A stretch of DNA of 64,000 nucleotides from contig CP045205.1 in assembly GCA_009363175.1 (NCBI GenBank), positions 248,001 to 312,000 on the forward strand, written 5' to 3'. Each line of letters opens with the position of its first letter. Position 1 is the first letter of the stretch. A program made the position numbers and the translations under genes. Origin of the DNA: Citrobacter telavivensis (GTDB lineage Bacteria; Pseudomonadota; Gammaproteobacteria; Enterobacterales; Enterobacteriaceae). This document shows positions 53,366 to 61,958 of this stretch, one piece after another. The notes beneath the pieces were generated by a model. The model had not been told where the DNA came from and did not search any database. It worked only from the letters and a program-made list of their open reading frames with translations.

Positions 53366-54502
53366 TCAATGATCCAAATAAAGGTAGTGCATCCAACTGG
53401 TCATACGCAGCAACACTTTACGCATCACCGAAACATGGGCGAAATGGTCGGAATAGACCGCCACCTGTGCGTAGATACCGTCGGGCAACGCATCCACATC
53501 GGCATTTGGATCCAGTTCAATCGTCGCCAGGACGCCATCGGTCCCGGGTACCACCGTCAGGGACTGTAGTGCGCCCTGAGCCTGATACGAACCGCCCGGC
53601 ACCACGGGCAATATGCTGGTCAACTTACCGTGAAAAACCTGCCCGGGCAGCGCGTTAAACACCACCTCCGCGTCATCGCCCGGTTCAAGGCGAAGCAGTG
53701 AATTTTGCCGGAACTGAGCGACAATTTGCCGTTTTTGTTCAGGGATAAAGACCATCACCGGACGCAATGGCAGCGCAGCGGCGTAAGTACCGGGTCGGAT
53801 CAGCACCTGGGTAACGTAACCGTTGCTGGGAGCACGAATAATGGTCTGATCAAGGTTGTATTTAGCCTCTGCCAACTGTGCCCGCAGGCTGACAATTTGC
53901 GACTGTTCACCGTTGACCATGCTGTCCAGTTGGCTTTGGATTTGCGCCTGCTCAGCAACGGAACCTTTTACCAGCGCATCCTGCGCCAGAAAGTTTTGCC
54001 GCGCCGTATCAATATCGCTTTCCGAGAAGGGGTTAACCCGTGCCTGACTGCCTTTCAGGTAACGCTGATAATCTTTATACAATCGATCGCGCTCGGCAGA
54101 AACGCGCGTCGTATTGGCCTGCGCTTCGGTCAGTTGGGCTTTCAGCGTCTGGATATTGTGCGTTGCGGTGACCAGATCGGCCTGTAGCCTGTCCACGCGC
54201 GCTTGATAGCGAACGGGGTCAAGTTTAAACAGCACTTCCCCCTTTTTAATCAGTTGGTTATTTTTATCGGTAACCTCGCTGACAATCCCGGTAACCTGCG
54301 GCGTAATGGGAATGGAAATAACGGCTTTTTGCGCAGTAAAAGTGTACGGGTGGTTATAGTTCATTAACAGGATCAGACCGCTTACCAGAAATACGCCGCC
54401 TAATGCTGCCGTTGCCAGAGTCCATTGATTCACCGGAATGCGAAAGAGTTTGAAGACCGCCCACGCCAGTGCCACATAGGTTAATACAATCAATAGATCC
54501 AT
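53366..54502 (-). CDS. yibH: HlyD/EmrA-family membrane fusion protein YibH
   Basis: 378 residues, E. coli YibH length and paralogue of YiaV in this window. Same plan: two N-terminal helices (LYVALAWAVFKLF-type start, LGGVFLVSGLILLMNYNHPY), barrel-sandwich TDKNNQLIKKGEVLFKLDP, coiled coil with QLTEAQANTTRVSAERDRLY, and a C-terminal region ending RMTSWMHYLYLDH. Begins two bases after yibI. Probable component of a membrane export module. Confidence 0.94.
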   Translation of the reverse strand: MDLLIVLTYVALAWAVFKLFRIPVNQWTLATAALGGVFLVSGLILLMNYNHPYTFTAQKAVISIPITPQVTGIVSEVTDKNNQLIKKGEVLFKLDPVRYQARVDRLQADLVTATHNIQTLKAQLTEAQANTTRVSAERDRLYKDYQRYLKGSQARVNPFSESDIDTARQNFLAQDALVKGSVAEQAQIQSQLDSMVNGEQSQIVSLRAQLAEAKYNLDQTIIRAPSNGYVTQVLIRPGTYAAALPLRPVMVFIPEQKRQIVAQFRQNSLLRLEPGDDAEVVFNALPGQVFHGKLTSILPVVPGGSYQAQGALQSLTVVPGTDGVLATIELDPNADVDALPDGIYAQVAVYSDHFAHVSVMRKVLLRMTSWMHYLYLDH

Positions 54503-54504
54503 GG

Positions 54505-54867
54505 TCAGATCTCCGGAAACGTCGTCTCATCAGCCGTTTTAACCCCGGCCAGCTTTTTTTCGAGTTGTGTAATACGCGCGGATAACGCCGCAATCTCCGG
54601 ATCGGTCTCCTGCCCTGCAGGCGTAGCGTGTGACTGCATGCCCCAACCGCGTTCTGGCTGGTAGAGGGTTGCCCAAATCCACAAAAACGGCCAGATCACA
54701 TGGAGCGTAAACAGGCTCACCCAACCTGCAGTATGAATAGCATCGGCATGCGGGTGGTTACGTTTCTTCGCAATTAAATAGGGGATATCATGGATGGCAA
54801 TAACGCCGTAAAAAATCACCAGAAAGACAAAGATCAGCACACCCAACGCGAAATAATTTAGAAACAT
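54505..54867 (-). CDS. yibI: Inner-membrane protein YibI (DUF3302)
   Basis: 120 residues, E. coli YibI length. Two membrane helices (LGVLIFVFLVIFYGVIAIHD; FTLHVIWPFLWIWATLYQPE) around KKRNHPHADAIHTAGW, and a C-terminal coiled coil SARITQLEKKLAGVK. Paired with yibH by a two-base gap, the same arrangement as yiaW-yiaV. Function unknown. GGGGCAGAT stands just before the ATG. Confidence 0.94.
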   Translation of the reverse strand: MFLNYFALGVLIFVFLVIFYGVIAIHDIPYLIAKKRNHPHADAIHTAGWVSLFTLHVIWPFLWIWATLYQPERGWGMQSHATPAGQETDPEIAALSARITQLEKKLAGVKTADETTFPEI

Positions 54868-55196
54868 ATCTGCCCCGGCTTCACGCTAATCAGAATATTA
54901 ATTGCAGGCAGCCGAAAGCAAACTGGCTGATGATTTGAACATAATTCGAGTTCTGCATTTTCGCCATCACGCCAAAGACTATTTTTCACGCTGAATGGTT
55001 ACTTAATGACATCCGACGATCTGACGGTGAGAAGAATCTGCTCAGGATCACATCGGAACAAAGCCGGACGAAAATTTTTCGTGATTAAGATCACAAACAT
55101 TCAACAAATCGCCAAAGACAAAACGTGAGACTCATCACAAATTAATGTCAATAATGGGTTAAAACCGAGGTTTGTTGTTTTTCTACACAAATATTT

Positions 55197-55212
55197 TGTG
55201 ATGCGCATCACA
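55197..55212. promoter_or_regulatory. CRP site upstream of mtlA
   Basis: TGTGATGCGCATCACA: perfect TGTGA-N6-TCACA with a symmetric centre. Confidence 0.9.
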
Positions 55213-55240
55213 TCAATTACCTCCCTACCCCCTATATTTG

Positions 55241-55256
55241 TGTGACGCAAATCACA
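55241..55256. promoter_or_regulatory. CRP site upstream of mtlA
   Basis: TGTGACGCAAATCACA: perfect TGTGA-N6-TCACA, 44 bp centre to centre from the previous site. Confidence 0.9.
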
Positions 55257-55399
55257 ACAAAGGTCACTGACTGGACAGTTTACCGATTCAGTGCCAGATT
55301 TCGCAGTATCTACAGGGTCCGGCTACCTCTGCCGCTACATTAACAAAACCTCGGGCTTCCAGCCTGCGCGTCAGCAAACACATAAGAAGGGGTGTTTTT

Positions 55400-57313
55400 A
55401 TGTCATCCGATATTAAGATCAAGGTGCAAAGCTTTGGTCGATTCCTCAGCAATATGGTGATGCCAAATATCGGCGCGTTTATCGCGTGGGGTATTATCAC
55501 CGCACTATTTATTCCGACAGGGTGGTTGCCAAACGAAACGCTGGCGAAGCTGGTCGGTCCAATGATCACTTATCTCCTGCCGCTGCTGATAGGTTTCACC
55601 GGCGGTAGACTGGTGGGCGGCGACCGTGGCGGCGTGGTGGGTGCAATCACCACCATGGGCGTTATCGTCGGCGCAGACATGCCGATGTTCCTCGGTGCGA
55701 TGATCGCCGGTCCGCTGGGCGGCTGGGCAATCAAACATTTCGATAGCTGGGTAGACGGTAAGATCAAATCCGGTTTTGAGATGCTGGTGAATAACTTCTC
55801 CGCTGGCATCATCGGTATGATCCTCGCCATTCTGGCATTCCTCGGCATTGGGCCGGCGGTTGAAGTTCTGTCAAAAATACTGGCAGCGGGCGTTAACTTC
55901 ATGGTTGTCCATGAGATGCTGCCGCTGGCGTCTATCTTCGTTGAACCAGCGAAAATCCTGTTCCTGAACAACGCCATTAACCACGGTATCTTCTCACCGC
56001 TGGGTATTCAGCAGTCCCATGAGATGGGTAAATCCATCTTCTTCCTGATTGAAGCCAACCCGGGTCCGGGGATGGGGGTTCTGCTGGCGTACATGTTCTT
56101 TGGTCGCGGTAGTGCTAAACAGTCTGCGGGCGGTGCGGCAATCATTCACTTCCTGGGGGGTATCCACGAAATTTACTTCCCGTATGTACTGATGAACCCG
56201 CGTCTGATCCTCGCCGTTATCCTCGGTGGTATGACTGGCGTGTTCACGCTGACTATCCTGAACGGTGGTCTGGTTTCTCCGGCGTCTCCTGGTTCTATCC
56301 TGGCCGTGCTGGCGATGACGCCAAAAGGGGCTTACTTCGCTAACATCGCGGCAATCTGTGCGGCAATGGCGGTCTCCTTTGTTATCTCTGCCATTCTGCT
56401 GAAAACCAGCAAAGTGAAAGAAGATGACGATATTGAAGCCGCAACTCGTCGTATGCAGGACATGAAATCAGAATCCAAAGGCGGTACTCCGCTGTCTGCT
56501 GGCGATGTCACCAACGACCTGAGCCACGTCCGTAAAATCATCGTAGCCTGTGATGCCGGTATGGGTTCCAGCGCAATGGGTGCCGGCGTACTGCGTAAGA
56601 AAGTGCAGGATGCAGGTCTGAGCCAGATCTCTGTCACCAACAGCGCAATTAACAACCTGCCGCCGGATGTTGACCTGGTCATCACCCACCGCGATCTGAC
56701 CGAACGTGCGATGCGTCAGGTCCCGCAGGCGCAGCATATTTCGCTGACTAACTTCCTCGACAGCGGCCTGTACACCAGCCTGACCGAGCGTCTGGTTGCC
56801 GCTCAGCGCCACACTGACAACGAAGTAAAAGTCCGTGATAGCCTGAAAGACAGCTTCGATGAAGGGGATAACAACCTGTTCAAACTGAGCGCAGAGAACA
56901 TCTTCCTCGGTCGCACCGCGACGACCAAAGAAGAAGCGATTCGCTTCGCCGGTGAGCAACTGGTGAAAGGCGGCTATGTTGAGCCAGAATATGTCGATGC
57001 GATGTTGGAACGTGAAAAACTGACCCCAACCTATCTGGGTGAGTCTATCGCCGTTCCGCACGGCACGGTGGAAGCGAAAGACCGCGTACTGAAAACCGGC
57101 GTCGTGTTCTGCCAGTACCCGCAAGGCGTTCGCTTCGGTGAAGAAGAAGACGACATCGCCCGTCTGGTGATTGGTATCGCGGCCCGTAACAACGAGCACA
57201 TTCAGGTCATTACCAGCCTGACTAACGCGCTGGATGACGAATCTGTTATCGAACGCCTGGCGAACACCACCAGCGTGGATGAAGTGCTGGCGCTGCTGGC
57301 GGGTCGTAAGTAA
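55400..57313 (+). CDS. mtlA: PTS mannitol-specific EIICBA permease
   Basis: 637 residues, E. coli MtlA length. EIIC membrane channel (about residues 1-340), EIIB with the phosphocysteine Cys384 in VACDAGMGSSAMGAG, and EIIA with the phosphohistidine His554 in AVPHGTVEAKD; codons for both fall at 56549 and 57059. It imports and phosphorylates D-mannitol to mannitol 1-phosphate. GAAGGGG precedes the ATG. First gene of mtlADR. Confidence 0.99.
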   Translation: MSSDIKIKVQSFGRFLSNMVMPNIGAFIAWGIITALFIPTGWLPNETLAKLVGPMITYLLPLLIGFTGGRLVGGDRGGVVGAITTMGVIVGADMPMFLGAMIAGPLGGWAIKHFDSWVDGKIKSGFEMLVNNFSAGIIGMILAILAFLGIGPAVEVLSKILAAGVNFMVVHEMLPLASIFVEPAKILFLNNAINHGIFSPLGIQQSHEMGKSIFFLIEANPGPGMGVLLAYMFFGRGSAKQSAGGAAIIHFLGGIHEIYFPYVLMNPRLILAVILGGMTGVFTLTILNGGLVSPASPGSILAVLAMTPKGAYFANIAAICAAMAVSFVISAILLKTSKVKEDDDIEAATRRMQDMKSESKGGTPLSAGDVTNDLSHVRKIIVACDAGMGSSAMGAGVLRKKVQDAGLSQISVTNSAINNLPPDVDLVITHRDLTERAMRQVPQAQHISLTNFLDSGLYTSLTERLVAAQRHTDNEVKVRDSLKDSFDEGDNNLFKLSAENIFLGRTATTKEEAIRFAGEQLVKGGYVEPEYVDAMLEREKLTPTYLGESIAVPHGTVEAKDRVLKTGVVFCQYPQGVRFGEEEDDIARLVIGIAARNNEHIQVITSLTNALDDESVIERLANTTSVDEVLALLAGRK

Positions 57314-57317
57314 ACCC

Positions 57318-57352
57318 CGTAGCCCGATGGCGCTACGCTTATCGGGCCTACA
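57318..57352. repeat. REP between mtlA and mtlD
   Basis: GTAGCCCGATGGCGCTACGC followed by TTATCGGGCCTACAA is a REP palindrome. In E. coli REP elements in this gap are thought to tune operon mRNA decay. Confidence 0.82.
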
Positions 57353-57357
57353 AAATC

Positions 57358-57416
57358 CTCTCCCTTGTGGAGAGGGTTTGGGTGAGGGCCTCCTCCCTCA
57401 CCCCAGCCCTCTCGGG
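57358..57416. repeat. CTCTCCC/GGGTGAGGG dispersed repeat
   Basis: CTCTCCCTTGTGGAGAGGGT then TTGGGTGAGGGCC and CTCCCTCACCCCAGCCCTCT. Two nested palindromes of a repeat type common between enterobacterial genes; a partial copy stands at 52587. Confidence 0.7.
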
Positions 57417-57442
57417 TAAAAACATTAATGAAGGTTAATACT

Positions 57443-58588
57443 ATGAAAGCATTACATTTTGGCGCAGGTAATATCGGTCGTGGCTTTATCGGCAAACTGC
57501 TGGCGGACGCGGGGATACAACTGACATTCGCTGATGTAAATCAGGTCGTGCTCGACGCCCTGAATGCCCGTCATAGCTATCAGGTTCATGTCGTGGGTGA
57601 AAATGAGCAGGTGGATACCGTAAGCGGCGTCAACGCAGTAAGCAGCATTGGCGATGAGGTTGTTGAGCTGATCGCGCAGGTTGACCTGGTCACCACCGCC
57701 GTGGGCCCGGTCGTGCTGGAGCGCATCGCCCCGGCCATCGCCAAAGGCCTGGTCAAACGCAAAGCGCAAGGGATCACCACCCCGCTGAATATCATCGCCT
57801 GTGAAAACATGGTACGGGGCACCACCCAACTGAAAGGCCATGTGATGAACGCACTGGCAGAAGACGACAAAGCCTGGGTTGACGCCCATGTTGGTTTCGT
57901 GGATTCCGCCGTTGACCGCATCGTGCCGCCTTCAGCCTCTGCCACCCACGATCCGCTGGAAGTGACCGTCGAAACCTTTAGCGAGTGGATCGTCGACCAG
58001 ACCCAGTTCAAAGGCGAGTTGCCGAACATCCCGGGAATGGAATTAACTGATAACCTGATGGCATTTGTCGAACGTAAACTCTTCACGCTGAACACCGGGC
58101 ATGCTATAACCGCGTACCTCGGAAAATTGACCGGTCATCAGACCATCCGTGACGCGATTCTCGACGAGAAAATCCGCGCAGTGGTCAAAGGGGCGATGGA
58201 AGAGAGCGGCGCGGTGCTGATCAAACGCTACGGTTTTGATGCCGAGAAACATGCGGCATACATTCAGAAAATCCTCGGTCGTTTTGAAAACCCGTATCTG
58301 AAAGATGACGTTGAGCGCGTTGGCCGCCAGCCGCTGCGTAAACTGAGCGCGGGCGACCGTTTGATCAAGCCGCTGCTGGGTACGCTGGAATACCATCTGC
58401 CGCACGCTAACCTGGTCAAAGGGATCGCTGCCGCGATGCACTTCCGTAGCGAAGACGATCCGCAGGCGCAGGAACTGGCTGCGCTGATCGCCGATAAAGG
58501 CCCACAGGCTGCGCTTGCGCAGATTTCCGGACTGGATATCAACAGTGATGTCGTTGCCGAGGCCGTTAGCGCATATAACGCAAAGTAA
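57443..58588 (+). CDS. mtlD: Mannitol-1-phosphate 5-dehydrogenase
   Basis: 381 residues, close to the 382 of E. coli MtlD. NAD-dependent polyol-specific long-chain dehydrogenase that oxidises mannitol 1-phosphate to fructose 6-phosphate. Rossmann start MKALHFGAGNIGRGFIGKLL and the family block FTLNTGHAITAYLGKLTGHQ with the catalytic Lys nearby (KLFTLNTGH). AAGG lies eight bases before the ATG at 57443; five codons of open frame upstream are ignored. Its TAA overlaps the mtlR ATG. Confidence 0.97.
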   Translation: MKALHFGAGNIGRGFIGKLLADAGIQLTFADVNQVVLDALNARHSYQVHVVGENEQVDTVSGVNAVSSIGDEVVELIAQVDLVTTAVGPVVLERIAPAIAKGLVKRKAQGITTPLNIIACENMVRGTTQLKGHVMNALAEDDKAWVDAHVGFVDSAVDRIVPPSASATHDPLEVTVETFSEWIVDQTQFKGELPNIPGMELTDNLMAFVERKLFTLNTGHAITAYLGKLTGHQTIRDAILDEKIRAVVKGAMEESGAVLIKRYGFDAEKHAAYIQKILGRFENPYLKDDVERVGRQPLRKLSAGDRLIKPLLGTLEYHLPHANLVKGIAAAMHFRSEDDPQAQELAALIADKGPQAALAQISGLDINSDVVAEAVSAYNAK

Positions 58589-59178
58589 TGCTGCTGGAAC
58601 TGGCGCAGGAGCCCCTGCGCCTGATTAATAGATTGTCAGATATGCAGGCAATAATGGAACAAACCCAGGCCTTTGAAAATCGTGTGCTTGAGCGTCTGAA
58701 TGCTGGCAAAACCGTACGGAGCTTCCTGATCACCGCCGTGGAGTTACTTACCGAGGCGGTAAATATTCTGGTGCTTCAGGTGTTTCGCAAAGATGACTAC
58801 GCAGTGAAGTACGCTGTAGAACCGTTACTCGACGGCGACGGACCGCTGGGCGATCTGTCTGTGCGTCTGAAACTGATCTACGGTCTGGGCGTACTGAGTC
58901 GTCCTGAGTATGAAGATGCAGAACTGCTGATGGCGATGCGTGAAGAGATGAATCATGACGGCAATGAGTATGCCTTTACGGATGATGAAATTCTCGGACC
59001 GTTCGCAGAACTCCATTGCGTCGTCGCGTTGCCGCCGCCGCCACAGTTTGATGCCGCCGACCCCAGCTTGTATGCGATGCAAATCCAGCGCTACCAGCAA
59101 GCGGTGCGCTCGACGATGGTTCTCTCCCTGACTGAGCTGATTTCTAAAATCAGCTTAAAAAAAGCCTTCCAGAAGTAA
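58588..59178 (+). CDS. mtlR: Mannitol operon repressor MtlR
   Basis: 196 residues against 195 in E. coli. All-helical MtlR/FumE family protein (no classical helix-turn-helix) that represses mtl expression and binds HPr in E. coli. The conserved part runs from INRLSDMQ onwards. The first dozen residues (MLLELAQEPLRL) differ from K-12, so the true start could be slightly different. It overlaps mtlD by one base. Confidence 0.95.
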   Translation: MLLELAQEPLRLINRLSDMQAIMEQTQAFENRVLERLNAGKTVRSFLITAVELLTEAVNILVLQVFRKDDYAVKYAVEPLLDGDGPLGDLSVRLKLIYGLGVLSRPEYEDAELLMAMREEMNHDGNEYAFTDDEILGPFAELHCVVALPPPPQFDAADPSLYAMQIQRYQQAVRSTMVLSLTELISKISLKKAFQK

Positions 59179-59193
59179 GCCTCTCCCTGCCTG

Positions 59194-59400
59194 CTACTCT
59201 TTTTCCTGTACTGGCTGATACAGGCGCCGGTAATATTTCAGCCGTTGCAGGTACATCTGCGCATTTTCTGCAGGCACTTCGCTCGGAACGTCGTCACGCT
59301 CAGGCATTTTATTCAGATACTCTTTAAACGCCTGACTTGAGGCCATAAAATCCACAGCTTTATCAATCAGAAGCGGAACATTCTCACCTATTTTCGCCAT
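59194..59400 (-). CDS. yibT: Small protein YibT
   Basis: 68 residues against 69 in E. coli YibT. Charged, helical, soluble; conserved ENVPLLIDKAVDFMASSQAF and YLQRLKYYRRLY. Unknown function. GGAGGATGTAAC precedes the ATG at 59398-59400. Convergent to mtlR with a 15-bp gap. Confidence 0.9.
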   Translation of the reverse strand: MAKIGENVPLLIDKAVDFMASSQAFKEYLNKMPERDDVPSEVPAENAQMYLQRLKYYRRLYQPVQEKE

Positions 59401-59687
59401 GTTACATCCTCCATACGTTCCCGCTGTGCTTCAACGCAGCGGTCAATTTTAGTGTAGGATCGCCCGCGTCATGATATTAAGGAAAACGTGCTTAATCCAT
59501 CGGCGGCAAATTATCTCTTACATGATCCTGTTATCGTCTAAAATTCTTAATTAATCAGTCCATTAGAAAAATAGTTAGCAAATGAATACTCGCGGCATTT
59601 GATTATTCTTATCCCATTAGTTGTGAATAAACCCGCTCTGCGCGCATACTATAGGCTATTCACCTTATTTCTATCAGAAGCCATCCC

Positions 59688-60050
59688 ATGAAAGAAGTCG
59701 AAAAAAACGAAATCAAACGTCTGAGCGATCGCCTTGACGCCATCCGCCACCAGCAAGCCGATCTGTCACTGGTTGACGCTGCCGATAAATACGCTGAGCT
59801 GGAAAAAGAGAAAGCCACGCTGGAAGCGGAAATCGCCCGCCTGCGTGATGTTCATAGTCAGAAACTGAGCAAAGAAGCGCAGAAACTAATGGACCTGCCG
59901 TACCGCCGTGCGATCACCAAAAAAGAGCAGGCCGATATGGGCAAGCTGAAGAAAAGCGTGCGGGGTCTGGTAGTGGTTCACCCGATGACCGCTTTAGGTC
60001 GCGAAATGGGCCTGAAAGAGATGACCGGCTTCGCAAAGACCGAGTTCTGA
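59688..60050 (+). CDS. yibL: Ribosome-associated protein YibL
   Basis: 120 residues, E. coli YibL length. An N-terminal coiled coil (KNEIKRLSDRLDAIRHQQAD; EKEKATLEAEIARLRD) and a basic C-terminal half (YRRAITKKEQADMGKLKKSV). In E. coli it co-purifies with large-subunit rRNA; its role is otherwise unknown. AGAAGCC precedes the ATG. Confidence 0.94.
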   Translation: MKEVEKNEIKRLSDRLDAIRHQQADLSLVDAADKYAELEKEKATLEAEIARLRDVHSQKLSKEAQKLMDLPYRRAITKKEQADMGKLKKSVRGLVVVHPMTALGREMGLKEMTGFAKTEF

Positions 60051-60089
60051 TTTTCTACCGGGCAGCGCGTCCGCTGTCCGGTCCCTCCA

Positions 60090-60104
60090 ATTGGCCCTAC
60101 CAAT
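60090..60104. promoter_or_regulatory. LldR operator O1-type site
   Basis: ATTGGCCCTACCAAT, inverted repeat ATTGG-N5-CCAAT, about 210 bp before lldP. It matches the distal operator arrangement known for E. coli lldPRD. Confidence 0.82.
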
Positions 60105-60215
60105 CCCCAGCTGTTACGACCACTGGTTCACAATTCATTAATTTGAACCTACACTACTGTTGCCAATAAATAACATTTGATTAACTATTCGTTGTCATTA
60201 TCCCTACACAACAAT

Positions 60216-60230
60216 ATTGGCAGGACCACT
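60216..60230. promoter_or_regulatory. LldR operator O2-type site
   Basis: ATTGG-CAGGA-CCACT, one changed pair relative to the inverted repeat, 126 bp from the first site. The two sites flank the probable promoter and would permit LldR looping. Confidence 0.7.
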
Positions 60231-60302
60231 TTTACACATAATGTGACGACGAGATGAGCACAGACTCATTGCATTGTGCGTGTGGCCCTCAGGAGACCTG
60301 CA

Positions 60303-61958
60303 ATGAATCTCTGGCAACAAAACTACGATCCGGCTGGTAACATCTGGCTTTCCAGTCTGGTCGCATCGCTCCCGATTCTGTTCTTCTTTTTCGCACTGAT
60401 TAAGCTCAAGCTGAAAGGCTATGTTGCCGCCTCGTGGACGGTAGTTATTGCGCTGGCCGTGGCGTTGCTGTTCTACAAAATGCCGGTCGATCGCGCGCTG
60501 GCCTCGGTGGTGTACGGTTTCTTCTACGGTCTGTGGCCAATTGCCTGGATCATCATTGCCGCCGTGTTTGTCTACAAAATCTCGGTGAAAACCGGGCAGT
60601 TCGACATCATCCGCTCATCGATATTGTCGATCTCCCCTGACCAACGTTTGCAGATGCTGATTGTCGGGTTCTGCTTTGGCGCATTCCTCGAAGGGGCGGC
60701 AGGATTTGGTGCGCCGGTCGCCATCACCGCCGCACTGCTGGTGGGCCTTGGGTTTAACCCGTTGTATGCCGCCGGACTGTGCCTGATTGTCAATACCGCA
60801 CCCGTGGCGTTTGGCGCAATGGGGATCCCGATTCTGGTCGCCGGTCAGGTTACCGGGCTGGACAGCTTTGAAATCGGCCAGATGGTCGGTCGTCAGTTAC
60901 CGTTCCTGACGATTATCGTGCTGTTCTGGATCATGGCGATTATGGACGGCTGGCGCGGCGTGAAAGAGACGTGGCCTGCCGTCATGGTGGCGGGCGGTTC
61001 GTTTGCTATCGCCCAGTACCTCAGTTCAAACTTTATCGGTCCGGAACTGCCGGACATCATCTCCTCGCTGGTATCGCTGGTCTGTCTGACCTTGTTCCTG
61101 AAACGCTGGCAGCCGGTTCGCATCTTCCGCTTTGGCGACATGGGCGCATCGCAGGTCGATCAGACGCTGGCACGTACGAACTATACCGCCGGACAGGTCG
61201 TTCGCGCCTGGTCGCCGTTCCTGTTCCTGACGGCCACCGTGACCCTCTGGAGTGTTCCGCCGTTTAAAGCCCTGTTCACCCCCGGTGGCGCGCTGTACGA
61301 CTGGGTGATTAACATACCGGTCCCGTTCCTCGACAAACTGATTGCCCGCATGCCGCCGGTGGTCCACGAAGCCACCGCCTACGCGGCCGTGTATAAATTT
61401 GACTGGTTCTCCGCGACCGGCACCGCAATCCTGTTCGCTGCGCTGCTGTCCATCGTCTGGCTGAAGATGAAGCCTTCCACCGCCATTCAGACATTCGGCA
61501 GCACGCTGAAGGAACTGGCGCTGCCCATCTACTCCATCGGGATGGTGCTGGCCTTTGCATTTATCTCCAACTATTCCGGGCTTTCCTCGACGCTGGCGTT
61601 AGCGCTGGCGCACACGGGCAGCGCCTTTACCTTCTTCTCGCCGTTCCTCGGCTGGCTGGGGGTGTTCCTGACCGGTTCAGATACCTCTTCTAACGCGCTG
61701 TTTGCCGCCCTGCAGGCCACCGCCGCACAGCAAATCGGCGTGTCCGATGTACTGATGGTAGCGGCAAATACCACCGGTGGCGTCACCGGCAAGATGATTT
61801 CGCCGCAGTCTATCGCCATCGCCTGTGCGGCGGTCGGACTGGTCGGCAAAGAGTCGGATCTGTTCCGTTTTACCGTCAAACACAGCCTGATTTTCACCTG
61901 CATGGTGGGCGTGATCACCACGCTTCAGGCTTACGTCTTAACCTGGATGATTCCATGA
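60303..61958 (+). CDS. lldP: L-lactate permease
   Basis: 551 residues, E. coli LldP length. Lactate permease family, about 12-14 helices, proton symport of L- and D-lactate and glycolate. It begins MNLWQQNYDPAGNIWLSSL, and NTAPVAFGAMGIPILVAGQV is a family block. CAGGAGACCTGCA precedes the ATG; nine codons of open frame upstream are not coding. It overlaps lldR by four bases (ATGA). Confidence 0.98.
   Translation: MNLWQQNYDPAGNIWLSSLVASLPILFFFFALIKLKLKGYVAASWTVVIALAVALLFYKMPVDRALASVVYGFFYGLWPIAWIIIAAVFVYKISVKTGQFDIIRSSILSISPDQRLQMLIVGFCFGAFLEGAAGFGAPVAITAALLVGLGFNPLYAAGLCLIVNTAPVAFGAMGIPILVAGQVTGLDSFEIGQMVGRQLPFLTIIVLFWIMAIMDGWRGVKETWPAVMVAGGSFAIAQYLSSNFIGPELPDIISSLVSLVCLTLFLKRWQPVRIFRFGDMGASQVDQTLARTNYTAGQVVRAWSPFLFLTATVTLWSVPPFKALFTPGGALYDWVINIPVPFLDKLIARMPPVVHEATAYAAVYKFDWFSATGTAILFAALLSIVWLKMKPSTAIQTFGSTLKELALPIYSIGMVLAFAFISNYSGLSSTLALALAHTGSAFTFFSPFLGWLGVFLTGSDTSSNALFAALQATAAQQIGVSDVLMVAANTTGGVTGKMISPQSIAIACAAVGLVGKESDLFRFTVKHSLIFTCMVGVITTLQAYVLTWMIP

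Larger units (their letters stand above)
54868..55399. promoter_or_regulatory. mtlA control region with multiple CRP sites
   Basis: 532 bp without a gene. Besides the two perfect CRP sites listed separately, it holds CGTGATTAAGATCACA (55080-55095) and CGTGAGACTCATCACA (55124-55139), each with one weak base pair in the left half, and a poorer CTGCTCAGGATCACA near 55040. E. coli mtl is known for five CRP sites and this spacing is alike. No ORF with coding character is present. Confidence 0.8.
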
